Positions 1-8,200 of a stretch of 46,701 nt of DNA are shown here, in pieces. The DNA lies in NCBI GenBank assembly GCA_021740045.1, contig JAIPAP010000015.1:1-46701 (forward strand), given 5' to 3'. Every line of letters begins with the position of its first letter. Position 1 is the stretch's first letter. Made by a program: the position numbers and the translations under genes. A model generated the notes under the pieces. The model ran no database searches, was not told the origin of the DNA, and saw only the letters and a program-made list of their open reading frames with translations. The stretch is from Bacteroidales bacterium. GTDB lineage: Bacteria > Bacteroidota > Bacteroidia > Bacteroidales > JAIPAP01.

Positions 1-1346
1 TGACGTTCCTCACGCCGGGATTTTTTCTCCGAATCCCGCAATTCATTAACATTACGGGTGAGCTTTTCATTGGTCTGTTTTAAGCTGTTGATGTAATCGT
101 CTTTTGATCGCAATGAAAAGGTCAGGCACATTTCGGGCTTGGCCAGACCTTTGGCAACCGAACGGGCAAACTCACCACAGCTTTCAAAGCCACATGATTC
201 GCATCCAATATTCTCACCCGGTTTGCGCCCAATAAGCTTCAGCACTTCATTCACCTTTTCCTTCGCCGGTTCCGGCAATCGCTGGTCATCGTTTTGAAAT
301 TCCGTCTTCAGGTCGAGCTTGGAGTATTCTCCCATATGCCCCTGCCAGGCTTTATGATCAAAATCCATTAAGCGCTTATTGGCATAATCGGTTACCAGTG
401 AGCGCCGAAGGTATTTCTCGCCTCCCGGCGAAGTCCCCGGCCCCATTATGCATCCTTCGTTATAAAATACATTAATATGTTTCCTGATCTGTTCGGTATG
501 CTGTTCAAATTGTTCAACAGCATGGAGGGCATTGCGCTTTCCTTCGGCAGTAACCACGGTTCCCTCAAGCAAGTCTTCACTGATATCACCGGCTTGTAAA
601 ATCCCGTTACTAATGGGATATAGTGACCCCTTGTATCCGATGGGAGGATCGAAATCGGAATACTCCAGGCGGCTTTCTTCGATATGGTTCTCGGTAAATA
701 GCTCCCTTAGCTCCCTGAAGGTTAGCACCGCATTCACATAAGCATCTCCTTCATAACGCCTGGCTTCTTCTTTTGTGGCGATACAGGCCCCGATGAAAAC
801 CACCTTTAGATCTTTCCCATACTTTTTCCGTACCACTTTGGCTGTGGCGATCATGGGTGATACGATGGGTGACAGGTTATCGAGCAGGTCGGGATGGAAC
901 TTTTCCACATAGGCCACCATAGCCGGACAATTCGCCGTGATGTAATATTTCCCCCTGAAATCATCAAATAGTTGCTTGTATTCTTTAGCCACCAGGTCAA
1001 CCCCAAACGAAACCTCGCTCACGTATTCAAAACCCAGCGCCCTGATCATCTCCACAAATTTGCGGTAGTCGGTTATATCGCCGAATTCTCCCGAAATACT
1101 GGGATCTACAATAGCAGCAACTTCCTCTTTGCCTTTCAACAGATCATTCACTTCCTTTTTTGACTTTCGATAGCTAATGGCATCATCGGCGCAAACGCCA
1201 AGACAACTCCCACAGCCAATACACCGGTCATGAATCACCTTTGGGAAACCATTCTCATGTTCCAGGGTTATCGCCCTTACCGGACAGGAGTTAATACAGG
1301 CCTGGCATTGGGTACATTTTTCTTTATCGATGCGGATCAAATCCAT
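1..1346 (-). CDS. Sensory-type [FeFe]-hydrogenase homologue (partial, runs off left edge)
   Basis: The reverse strand translates from ATG at 1344-1346 for 448 codons to the window edge without a stop. Residues 11-54 hold two 4Fe-4S ferredoxin motifs (CTQCQACINSC, CIGCGSCLGVC). An H-cluster domain follows, with L1 TANCPAM (Cys140), L2 GACIATKEEAR (Cys188) and L3 FYNEGCIMGPG (Cys299). A further CxxCGxxxC iron-sulfur motif (CESCGFESC) and the start of a charged, helical linker come after it. This order matches the sensory (group C/D-like) hydrogenases, which usually continue into a PAS, kinase or phosphatase output domain; that part is outside the window. The residue that should be the first L3 cysteine is Tyr295, so the cubane lacks one expected ligand. 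The proton-relay cysteine before Cys140 is Asn139. A catalytic role is doubtful; redox or hydrogen sensing is inferred. It follows the ferredoxin-like gene by 8 bp. Confidence 0.85.
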   Translation of the reverse strand, partial: MDLIRIDKEKCTQCQACINSCPVRAITLEHENGFPKVIHDRCIGCGSCLGVCADDAISYRKSKKEVNDLLKGKEEVAAIVDPSISGEFGDITDYRKFVEMIRALGFEYVSEVSFGVDLVAKEYKQLFDDFRGKYYITANCPAMVAYVEKFHPDLLDNLSPIVSPMIATAKVVRKKYGKDLKVVFIGACIATKEEARRYEGDAYVNAVLTFRELRELFTENHIEESRLEYSDFDPPIGYKGSLYPISNGILQAGDISEDLLEGTVVTAEGKRNALHAVEQFEQHTEQIRKHINVFYNEGCIMGPGTSPGGEKYLRRSLVTDYANKRLMDFDHKAWQGHMGEYSKLDLKTEFQNDDQRLPEPAKEKVNEVLKLIGRKPGENIGCESCGFESCGEFARSVAKGLAKPEMCLTFSLRSKDDYINSLKQTNEKLTRNVNELRDSEKKSRREER

Positions 1347-1354
1347 AACTGGCC

Positions 1355-1615
1355 TCAATTGTTAGGGTTGAAAAAATTATCCAAAATACTGCTTACATTT
1401 TCAGGAGTAACCTGCTCGTAAATCCGGTCGTTGATCTTAAGCACCGGCCCTTTATCACAATCGGAAAAACAATGGTTTCCGTGAAAATAAACACTATCCT
1501 CCAATTGATACCGCTTAAGGTAATCGCTGATCGCACGCAGGGTTTGTTTATTTCCTCTTGAAAAACAGGAACTTCCCAGGCAAATCACAATTTCATAGGG
1601 TTTGGTGCTGCTCAT
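1355..1615 (-). CDS. Thioredoxin-like [2Fe-2S] ferredoxin (NuoE/HydC C-terminal-like)
   Basis: This 86-residue protein consists only of the thioredoxin-fold 2Fe-2S domain seen at the C terminus of NuoE-type subunits. The four probable ligands are visible as CLGSSC (C-x4-C) and CFSDC (C-x3-C), followed by GPVLKINDRIY, the usual strand after the cluster. It is the first gene of the leftward unit and lies just upstream of the sensory hydrogenase homologue, so it probably passes electrons to or from that protein. The 60-odd bases before its start lead into the shared divergent regulatory region. The family assignment is firm. The partner is inferred from position. Confidence 0.85.
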   Translation of the reverse strand: MSSTKPYEIVICLGSSCFSRGNKQTLRAISDYLKRYQLEDSVYFHGNHCFSDCDKGPVLKINDRIYEQVTPENVSSILDNFFNPNN

Positions 1616-1788
1616 GACTCATATTTGTCAATATCTGTATACTTAATCGTTATTCCCTATCATTTAGTTCCATAAAGAAACAACAATTGCATAATTTATA
1701 GTCCTTTTAAATAATCGATCATTCCCTTCTAAATAGTTAAATTTCAATATACAAATAACGTCATTCCGAATTAATCCTGCAATTATTA

Positions 1789-1806
1789 GTGTTATTTTTT
1801 TAACAA
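1789..1806. promoter_or_regulatory. Rex-like operator 1 (hydCBA region)
   Basis: GTGTTAT-TTTT-TTAACAA matches the Rex consensus TTGTTAA-n4-TTAACAA at 12 of 14 half-site positions, with a perfect right half. A rex gene lies 8 kb downstream in the same locus and a 13/14 match precedes the hydG unit. Binding is inferred. Confidence 0.6.
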
Positions 1807-1823
1807 TGTTATATTTTTCACAA
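1806..1823. promoter_or_regulatory. Rex-like operator 2 (hydCBA region)
   Basis: ATGTTAT-ATTT-TTCACAA carries a perfect TTCACAA right half, as in the TTGTGAA/TTCACAA form of the Rex site, and a TGTTA core on the left. It shares base 1806 with the first site, so the two are in tandem 17 bp apart. It is weaker than site 1 and is supported mainly by that spacing. Confidence 0.45.
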
Positions 1824-1830
1824 ATAAGTT

Positions 1831-1861
1831 ATTGATTCTAAGCTTTCGTTGTTTAAATTTG
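1831..1861 (+). promoter_or_regulatory. Bacteroidota-type promoter for the hydCBA operon
   Basis: The -7 element TAAATTTG (1854-1861) matches TAnnTTTG exactly. A -33 ATTG (1831-1834) precedes it by 19 bp, the usual spacing. Transcription would start near 1868, about 95 bases before the chosen hydC start. The Rex-like sites lie just upstream of the -33 box. Confidence 0.55.
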
Positions 1862-1963
1862 CGAAATATCAATTATATGTTTATATAATTTGATCATCAG
1901 CAATTTGCGGATGAATAATGATTATTGGTTAAAAATAGTAAATATTTATCATTTAGAAGTGTC

Positions 1964-2428
1964 ATGGATAACCCTTTAGACCGCATATTAAAACAATACC
2001 CCAATACCAGGCGCGATAATTTACTTCCATTATTGCAGGATATTCATGATTCCCTGGGATATCTTTCGGAAGAGTCCATCATTAAAGTGAGTCAACACTT
2101 ATCATTACCTTCCAGCAAGGTATACGGGGTAGCCACTTTTTTCGATCAGTTTCATTTTGAACCACAGGCCCATTTTGTGATCCGGATATGCTCCGGAACC
2201 TCATGCCACCTTAGTGGCTCAGCCGAGATAATGGATGAATTTAAAAAAACGCTCAATATCAGGCCGGGCCAAACCACACGCGATGGCGTTTTCAGATTAG
2301 AAGAAGTACCTTGCCTGGGAGCTTGCGGCCTGTCTCCCATTGTGGAAGTTAACGGTGAATCCCACACCGGTTTCTCCGTTCAACAGATTGCCGACCTAGT
2401 TGAAGCTTGTAAAGAAAATGTTGCTTGA
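1964..2428 (+). CDS. hydC: NADH-linked [FeFe]-hydrogenase subunit C (NuoE-like, [2Fe-2S])
   Basis: This is the NuoE-type thioredoxin-fold subunit of a trimeric [FeFe] hydrogenase; it holds a 2Fe-2S cluster and feeds electrons to or from the flavin subunit. An N-terminal helical bundle contains the family signature LPLLQDIHDSLGYLSEESI. The cluster ligands are CSGTSC and, 40 residues later, CLGAC. I chose ATG 1964, which gives 154 residues beginning MDNPLDRI. The longer frame from TTG 1925 adds 13 residues that do not look conserved. The last codons overlap the alternative TTG start of the next gene, and the real ATG of hydB follows 2 bp after the stop, so translation is probably coupled. Confidence 0.9.
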   Translation: MDNPLDRILKQYPNTRRDNLLPLLQDIHDSLGYLSEESIIKVSQHLSLPSSKVYGVATFFDQFHFEPQAHFVIRICSGTSCHLSGSAEIMDEFKKTLNIRPGQTTRDGVFRLEEVPCLGACGLSPIVEVNGESHTGFSVQQIADLVEACKENVA

Positions 2429-2430
2429 TT

Positions 2431-4380
2431 ATGGAAAAAACCCTATCCGACACATATAAGGACATTCTGATCAACGAGGTGTTGAATAACCCGGATAAGA
2501 AGTTTAACGACAATACGAATAACTTGCTCTCCGCACTTCGCCGTGATACTATCGACCGTCCTGTTATTTTCGTGGGCAAAGGCAGTTGCGGAGTAATTGC
2601 CGGAGCTAATGGCACCTATGATGCTGTAAAAGAATATATTTCGGCAAGGAGTATCAATGCCGAATTACTGGAGGTGGGTTGCGGCGGTTTTTGTGCTGCC
2701 GAGCCTGTTGTAGAAGTTCAGTTACCGGGCAGAAGTCGCATAGCTTTCCAACAAGTAATGGCTGATCAGGTGGACCACTTTTTGGATCAAATCTTCAATA
2801 ACATCCTCGACCGCGAAAAAGCTGTAGCTCAATACCGGAATCAATACCATGAACCCTGGGAGGGTATTCCGTTTTTGGATGAGTTGCCATTTTTCGCCCA
2901 CCAAAAGCGGATTGTATTGGATCAATGCGGATTGATCAACCCCGAGCGTATTGAGGACTACATTGCCCGCGAAGGTTACCAGGCTTTCATAAAAACCATT
3001 CGTAACTATACGGCTGAGTATCTTTGTTCATTAGTGGAAGAAAGTCAACTTCGTGGACGTGGTGGCGGCGGTTTTCCGGCCGGTAAAAAATGGCGAAGCG
3101 CGCTCAAAACCGCCAGTGACAAGAAATATGTGATCTGCAACGCCGATGAAAGCGATCCCGGCGCTTTTATGGACCGTTCCATTATGGAAGGGAATCCCCA
3201 CCGGCTTATTGAAGGGATAGCCATTGCAGCCTATGCCATCGATGCCAGCAAGGCATACATTTACACTAAAGCTGAATATAGCCTGGCCCTTTACCGATTG
3301 GAAAATGCCATTCAGCAAGCTAAGGAATTCGGCTTGTTGGGCGAAGATATTTTCGAAAGCGGTTTCAACCTGAATATTGAGATCAGGAAAAGTGCCGGCG
3401 CCTTTGTGTGTGGTGAAGAAACCGCCCTTATCAGCACCATTGAAGGAAGAAGAGGCATGCCCTCACCCAAGCCCCCCTACCCTTCTGAAAAAGGGCTTTT
3501 CGGAAAACCTACTATTGTAAATAATGTTGAAACACTGGCAAATGTCCCGGCGATCATTCACAACGGGCCCCAATGGTTCAACAGGATCGGGACGGAAACC
3601 AGTAAAGGGACCAAACTATTTTCCTTAACCGGAAAAGTAAAGCACACTGGGCTTATCGAGGTGGAAATGGGTACCAGTCTGCAAGACATTATCGACAAGA
3701 TCGGAGGGGGCATCAGAAATGACAAAGAAGTAAAAGCCATTCATCTTGGTGGACCAACCGGTTCAACCATCCCTCCCCAGCATTTCGACACGCCCGTTTG
3801 CTTTGAAGCCCTTAAAAAAGTCAATACTCTTATGGGATCGGGTGGAATGGTAATTTTGGATGAGGATTCCTGCATGGTGGATATGGCCAAGTTTTTCATG
3901 GATTTTATCCGAAAGGAAAGCTGTGGCAAGTGCATCCCCTGTCGTGAAGGGACGCTCCGTATTCATGAGATTCTCGAAAACATCACCCGCCGGCCCGAGC
4001 ATGAATCGGGGCATCAAACCCTGGAGCGCTTCAAAGGGGTGATGCAATTGGAAGGGCTTGCAGAGGTAATCAGGGATACTTCATTGTGCGGTTTGGGAAA
4101 GACAGCCCCCAGCCCGGTCTTATCCACCATGAAGTGGTTCAGGCATGAATACGAAGAGCATATTTTCGACCGCAAATGCAAGGCGGGTGTATGTAAACAA
4201 CTAAGAAGCTTCTATATCGATGTGGATAAATGTACCGGATGCATGATATGTGCAAAAAAATGTCCGGTGAATGCCATTATAGGATCGGAAAAGAAACCTC
4301 ATTTTATCATTGATGAAAAATGTATTGGATGTGGCATTTGCCTGGATGTGTGTAAATTCAACGCTGTTTACGTAAAATAA
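2431..4380 (+). CDS. hydB: NADH-linked [FeFe]-hydrogenase subunit B (NuoF-like, FMN, 4Fe-4S)
   Basis: This 649-residue NuoF-type subunit binds NAD(H) and FMN and is the likely bifurcation site in trimeric HydABC enzymes. In order it has a thioredoxin-like N domain (about 43-130), the NuoF core with the FMN/NADH loop GRGGGGFPAGKKW (about 210) and CNADESDPGAF (about 238), the N3-type cluster motif SCGKCIPCREG (about 500), and two C-terminal ferredoxin clusters (CTGCMICAKKC, CIGCGICLDVC). The N domain has only three cysteines at the expected sites (Cys53, Cys84, Cys88), where related subunits have four, so its 2Fe-2S cluster is uncertain. ATG 2431 is preferred over the in-frame TTG 2425, which overlaps hydC. 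Whether the complex bifurcates with ferredoxin or is simply NAD-dependent cannot be read from the sequence. Confidence 0.92.
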   Translation: MEKTLSDTYKDILINEVLNNPDKKFNDNTNNLLSALRRDTIDRPVIFVGKGSCGVIAGANGTYDAVKEYISARSINAELLEVGCGGFCAAEPVVEVQLPGRSRIAFQQVMADQVDHFLDQIFNNILDREKAVAQYRNQYHEPWEGIPFLDELPFFAHQKRIVLDQCGLINPERIEDYIAREGYQAFIKTIRNYTAEYLCSLVEESQLRGRGGGGFPAGKKWRSALKTASDKKYVICNADESDPGAFMDRSIMEGNPHRLIEGIAIAAYAIDASKAYIYTKAEYSLALYRLENAIQQAKEFGLLGEDIFESGFNLNIEIRKSAGAFVCGEETALISTIEGRRGMPSPKPPYPSEKGLFGKPTIVNNVETLANVPAIIHNGPQWFNRIGTETSKGTKLFSLTGKVKHTGLIEVEMGTSLQDIIDKIGGGIRNDKEVKAIHLGGPTGSTIPPQHFDTPVCFEALKKVNTLMGSGGMVILDEDSCMVDMAKFFMDFIRKESCGKCIPCREGTLRIHEILENITRRPEHESGHQTLERFKGVMQLEGLAEVIRDTSLCGLGKTAPSPVLSTMKWFRHEYEEHIFDRKCKAGVCKQLRSFYIDVDKCTGCMICAKKCPVNAIIGSEKKPHFIIDEKCIGCGICLDVCKFNAVYVK

Positions 4381-4407
4381 TCCGGGTTAGTTAAACCAGT
4401 TTGAACT

Positions 4408-6132
4408 ATGGATTTTGAAATAGAAGTTAACAACCGCAAAATAACAGCTCACCAAGGTGAGACCATATTATCGGCTTTGCACCGGAACGGCATACAGGTT
4501 CCCACGCTATGCCATATGGAAAACTTCACGCCCACCGGAGCATGCCGTATGTGCATGGTGGAGGTTGAAGGAAAGTCCGATCTTATCCCGGCCTGTTCTC
4601 ATCCGGTGGAAGAGTGGATGAAACTAAAAACGCATTCACCACGGGTGGTAAAAGCCCGCAAAACCATTGTGGAATTACTGTTGGCCAACCATCCCGATGA
4701 TTGCCTGTTTTGCGTGCGCAATAATAACTGTGAGCTTCAAACCCTTGCTGCCGAACTAAATGTAAGGGAACGCCGTTTCCCGGGCAAAAAGGAAAAGCAT
4801 AAGATCGATCCATCAAGCACCAGCATATTCCGCGATCCTGAAAAATGCATTTTATGTGGTCGCTGCGTAAGGGTTTGCGAAGAAACCATAGGCGTTTCAA
4901 CGGTTGATTTTATCGGCAGGGGCCATTCCACTATTATTGGACCCACATTTAATAAATCACTTAATCTTTCCAATTGCATCAATTGCGGGCAATGCATCAG
5001 GGCCTGCCCTACCGGGGCATTGCATGAGAAAAGCCATTTCCCCGAGCTACAGGAAGCTCTTCATAATCCCGATATACAGGTGGTTGTCCAATACTCTCCT
5101 TCGATACCCGTAACGCTTGCCGAGGAATTCGGTATGAAAGCGGGAAAAGACATCAACGGAATACTCAATGGGATTTTGCGGAAAATAGGGTTTGATAAAA
5201 TATTCGACACCGCCTTTGCCGCCGATCTTTACACTGTGGAATTGGCTGCCGAACTGCAACAGCGCATTGATTCAGATGAGCAACTCCCCCTTTTCACCAG
5301 CGATTGCCCGGGATGGGTCAAATACGTCGAGCAATTCCGCCAAAATCTGCTGCCAAATATCTCACATTGCAAATCCCCACAGCAGATGATGGGAACCCTC
5401 ATTAAACAGCATTATGCTAAAGAAGCGGGTATTTCACCGGACAAGATCTATTCGGTAAGCCTGATGCCTTGCACGGCCAAAAAGTTCGAAGCCCAGCGCG
5501 AGGAAATGACCCATAAAGGCATATCTGAAGTCGACGCCGTGCTTACTACACGTGAACTTGCCGCATTTATCAAACTAAACGGTATTGATGTGAGTGATAT
5601 TGAAACCGAATTTTCGGATAAACCTTATGGTGAAAAAAGTTCGGCCGGTAAAATATACGGTGTGAGCGGCGGTGTAACCGAATCGGTAATGCGGACTCTG
5701 TATTACAAAAACATGGGGCGTGAATTAACGCCCAAAAAAGTCAAAAAAGCTCGCGGCAGTAAGGGACAACGGGAAGGTTCACTCAAGATGAAGAACCTGG
5801 AATTGCATTACGCGATAATCAATGGTATGGGTCATGCTAAAGAACTGCTTGACGAAATTGAAAAGGGCGAGAGCAAATATCATTTTATTGAGGTCATGGC
5901 TTGTCCGGGTGGTTGTGTAAACGGTGGCGGACAGCCCATCGACTCCCGCAAGGAAGACATTAAAGCAAGGGGAAAGGAATTATACAAGATTGATGATCAG
6001 AGCAGTATCAACAGGGCGCACCGTAATCCTCATCTCGATTCATTGTATGAAAACTTACTGGAAGCACCCAGGAGCGAGATCAGCAGCCGCCTGTTGCATA
6101 CCACTTATAAGAAGCGCGATGTTTTACCCTAG
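4408..6132 (+). CDS. hydA: [FeFe]-hydrogenase catalytic subunit A
   Basis: This is the catalytic subunit for reversible H2 production or uptake, 574 residues. The N terminus has a plant-type 2Fe-2S domain (CHMENFTPTGACRMC, residues 35-49), then a His-Cys3 4Fe-4S site (HPDDCLFC...C, 95-108) and two ferredoxin clusters (147-157, 190-200). The H-cluster loops are L1 FTSDCPGW (Cys300), L2 MPCTAKKFEAQR (Cys355) and L3 EVMACPGGCVNGGGQP (Cys499, Cys503); all four cubane ligands are present. The usual TSCCPGW proton-relay cysteine is replaced by Asp299 (codon 5302-5304). Domain order fits the group A enzymes that partner NuoE/NuoF-type subunits. It has no extra C-terminal 2Fe-2S domain, unlike the longer Thermotoga-type subunits. 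It follows hydB by 27 bp in one operon. Confidence 0.95.
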   Translation: MDFEIEVNNRKITAHQGETILSALHRNGIQVPTLCHMENFTPTGACRMCMVEVEGKSDLIPACSHPVEEWMKLKTHSPRVVKARKTIVELLLANHPDDCLFCVRNNNCELQTLAAELNVRERRFPGKKEKHKIDPSSTSIFRDPEKCILCGRCVRVCEETIGVSTVDFIGRGHSTIIGPTFNKSLNLSNCINCGQCIRACPTGALHEKSHFPELQEALHNPDIQVVVQYSPSIPVTLAEEFGMKAGKDINGILNGILRKIGFDKIFDTAFAADLYTVELAAELQQRIDSDEQLPLFTSDCPGWVKYVEQFRQNLLPNISHCKSPQQMMGTLIKQHYAKEAGISPDKIYSVSLMPCTAKKFEAQREEMTHKGISEVDAVLTTRELAAFIKLNGIDVSDIETEFSDKPYGEKSSAGKIYGVSGGVTESVMRTLYYKNMGRELTPKKVKKARGSKGQREGSLKMKNLELHYAIINGMGHAKELLDEIEKGESKYHFIEVMACPGGCVNGGGQPIDSRKEDIKARGKELYKIDDQSSINRAHRNPHLDSLYENLLEAPRSEISSRLLHTTYKKRDVLP

Positions 6133-6153
6133 GAATAAGAAACCAGCATCACT

Positions 6154-8190
6154 ATGAGCCACTCCAGCAGAAAACAGCTTGTTACAACCGTGAAAGACCG
6201 ATGCCGGGTATGTTATACCTGTGTAAGGGAATGTCCGGCCAAGGCAATCAAGATCATCAATGGGCAGGCCGAGGTACTGAGTGAGCGCTGCATTGGTTGC
6301 GGTAACTGTGTAAAGGTTTGTAGTCAGAATGCCAAGATCATTCTGAATTCGATTCAGGAGGTGTACGATTTGCTGAATTCCGATAGTAAGGTTGCTGCTA
6401 TCATTGCCCCCAGTTTTCCGGCCGAGTTTTCGGAGATAGAAGACCATACCGTAATGGTGGGCATGATCAAAAAATTAGGGTTCGATTACGTATCGGAAGT
6501 TTCTTTTGGCGCCGATATGGTGGCCAATGAATACAAAAAGATACTGAAGGAAGGACATGCCAAGCCGACTATATCATCCGATTGCCCGGGCATTGTGTTT
6601 TATGTTGAACATTACCATCCTAAGCTTGTGCCCTCGCTGGCAACTATAGCATCGCCCATGGTAGCTATGACACGCATCATGAAAAAAAAATACGGCAGCA
6701 ACACCAGGGTAGTGTTTATTGGTCCGTGCATTGCAAAAAAGGCCGAATCGGATGAAGTGGATGATGCCATTACCTTTAAAGAACTTAGGGAAATGCTGGA
6801 AACCAATAACATCAATCCCGAAACGGTTACTCCCTATGATTTTGATCCGCCCAAAGCCGGAAAAGGAGCTATTTTCCCGGTAAGTCGCGGATTACTTCAA
6901 ACGGTGGATGTAAAAGAAGATATTTGTGAAGGCAGTATCCTGGTTGCCGATGGGCGGGTAAACTTCGGTATCGCCATCAAGGAATGGGAAAGCGGTTACA
7001 TCAGCGATCAGCATCTCGAACTGCTTTGCTGCAAGGGTTGTATAATGGGACCTGGCATGTCGGCTAGTTCTCAGCGTTATTCCAGGCGTACCCGTATCAG
7101 CCAGTATGTTCGGAATAAGCTGGAACGCCTCGATCAGCAAGAATGGAAACAGTATGTTGAAGAATTCAGCGCTGTGGATTTTTCGCAGGAATTTCGCCCT
7201 ATCGACCGCCGGATACGCACGCCCTTGCGCAGCGATATTGATAAGGTACTCAAATCGATGGGTAAATTCGAGCCTAAAGATCATCTAAACTGCGGCGCAT
7301 GTGGTTATGAGACCTGTAAAGAACATGCTGTTGCTATTGTTCAGGGTTTGGCCGAAAATGAGATGTGTCTTCCCTACACCATCGAAAAACTGCACAACTA
7401 CATCAGCGAGTTGAATATTTCGAATGAAAAGCTGGCCTCCACCCGTCAGCAGTTGATGCAGTCGGAAAAGCTGGCCAGCATGGGACAGCTCTCGGCAGGA
7501 ATTGCCCATGAGTTGAATAATCCGCTGGGGGTTATCATGATGTACAGCAACATCCTGAAAGATGAAATGGAAGAAGGTAATCCTTATCGCAATGACCTGG
7601 AGCTGATTGTAGAGCAGGCTGACCGGTGCAAGAAGATCGTGAGCGGGTTGCTCAACTTTGCCCGGAAAAGCCAGGTGAATTATGTGGAAACCGACTTCCA
7701 TGCCTTTGTGCAACGTAGCCTTGAATCCATGATTAAACCCGATAATGTTGAATTGGAATTCAAATCGAACCTGTTCAGCAAAAATGTGATGATCGATAAG
7801 GAGCAAATGATGCAGGTGCTGACCAACCTGGAGAAAAATGCCGTGGAAGCTATGCCTGATCAAGGCGGTAAGATTGAAATAACCTTGGAGGGGAATCCTG
7901 AAGAGGTTATCTTCACCATCAGTGACACGGGAACCGGTATTTCGAAGGAAAACATGGAAAAGATCTTTACGCCCTTCTTCACTACCAAAGGCATTGGTAA
8001 GGGCACCGGCCTGGGACTGCCGCTCATATACGGCATTGTAAAAATGCATAAGGGACAAATTTCAGTCGATTCCAATGCCGACCCGGATCAAGGTCCTACA
8101 GGTACAACATTTTCTTTACGACTTCCGCGTCAGAATTACAATAAGCAGGAAGTTAAAAAAGACCCGGTTGAATATGGTAAAGAGCAATAA
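6154..8190 (+). CDS. Sensory [FeFe]-hydrogenase fused to histidine kinase
   Basis: This 678-residue fusion probably senses H2 or redox state and signals by phosphotransfer. Residues 17-56 carry two 4Fe-4S clusters. The H-cluster domain has L1 SSDCPGI (Cys144), L2 GPCIAKKAE (Cys192) and L3 LLCCKGCIMGPG (Cys292, Cys296), so all four cubane ligands are kept, but the loops diverge from catalytic HydA as in group C sensors. Asp143 replaces the relay cysteine. A third iron-sulfur motif (CGACGYETC, 380-388) is followed by a coiled linker. The kinase has an H-box with His452 (GIAHELNNPLG), an N-box (NLEKNAVEAM) and G boxes (DTGTGIS, GTGLGL). No PAS domain is obvious, since the linker is short. It starts 21 bp after hydA, and two receiver proteins follow, so the three form a plausible phosphorelay. 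Confidence 0.9.
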   Translation: MSHSSRKQLVTTVKDRCRVCYTCVRECPAKAIKIINGQAEVLSERCIGCGNCVKVCSQNAKIILNSIQEVYDLLNSDSKVAAIIAPSFPAEFSEIEDHTVMVGMIKKLGFDYVSEVSFGADMVANEYKKILKEGHAKPTISSDCPGIVFYVEHYHPKLVPSLATIASPMVAMTRIMKKKYGSNTRVVFIGPCIAKKAESDEVDDAITFKELREMLETNNINPETVTPYDFDPPKAGKGAIFPVSRGLLQTVDVKEDICEGSILVADGRVNFGIAIKEWESGYISDQHLELLCCKGCIMGPGMSASSQRYSRRTRISQYVRNKLERLDQQEWKQYVEEFSAVDFSQEFRPIDRRIRTPLRSDIDKVLKSMGKFEPKDHLNCGACGYETCKEHAVAIVQGLAENEMCLPYTIEKLHNYISELNISNEKLASTRQQLMQSEKLASMGQLSAGIAHELNNPLGVIMMYSNILKDEMEEGNPYRNDLELIVEQADRCKKIVSGLLNFARKSQVNYVETDFHAFVQRSLESMIKPDNVELEFKSNLFSKNVMIDKEQMMQVLTNLEKNAVEAMPDQGGKIEITLEGNPEEVIFTISDTGTGISKENMEKIFTPFFTTKGIGKGTGLGLPLIYGIVKMHKGQISVDSNADPDQGPTGTTFSLRLPRQNYNKQEVKKDPVEYGKEQ

Positions 8191-8200
8191 TAGGAGACAG

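Larger units (their letters stand above)
1616..1963. promoter_or_regulatory. Divergent intergenic regulatory region between hydrogenase units
   Basis: This AT-rich 348 bp gap separates the leftward sensory-hydrogenase unit from the rightward hydCBA operon. It contains two overlapping Rex-like operators (1789-1823) and a Bacteroidota-type promoter facing right (1831-1861). I found no good TAnnTTTG element facing left. The TTG at 1925 opens the frame of the next gene but is unlikely to be its start. Confidence 0.6.

Noticed and set aside
1925-1963. Upstream TTG start for hydC
   Set aside because: Adds 13 residues without conservation; ATG 1964 begins the recognisable NuoE-type sequence.
7285-8058. 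257-codon frame antisense to the sensory hydrogenase kinase
   Set aside because: The sense strand carries unmistakable H-box, N-box and G-box motifs; the antisense product shows none.
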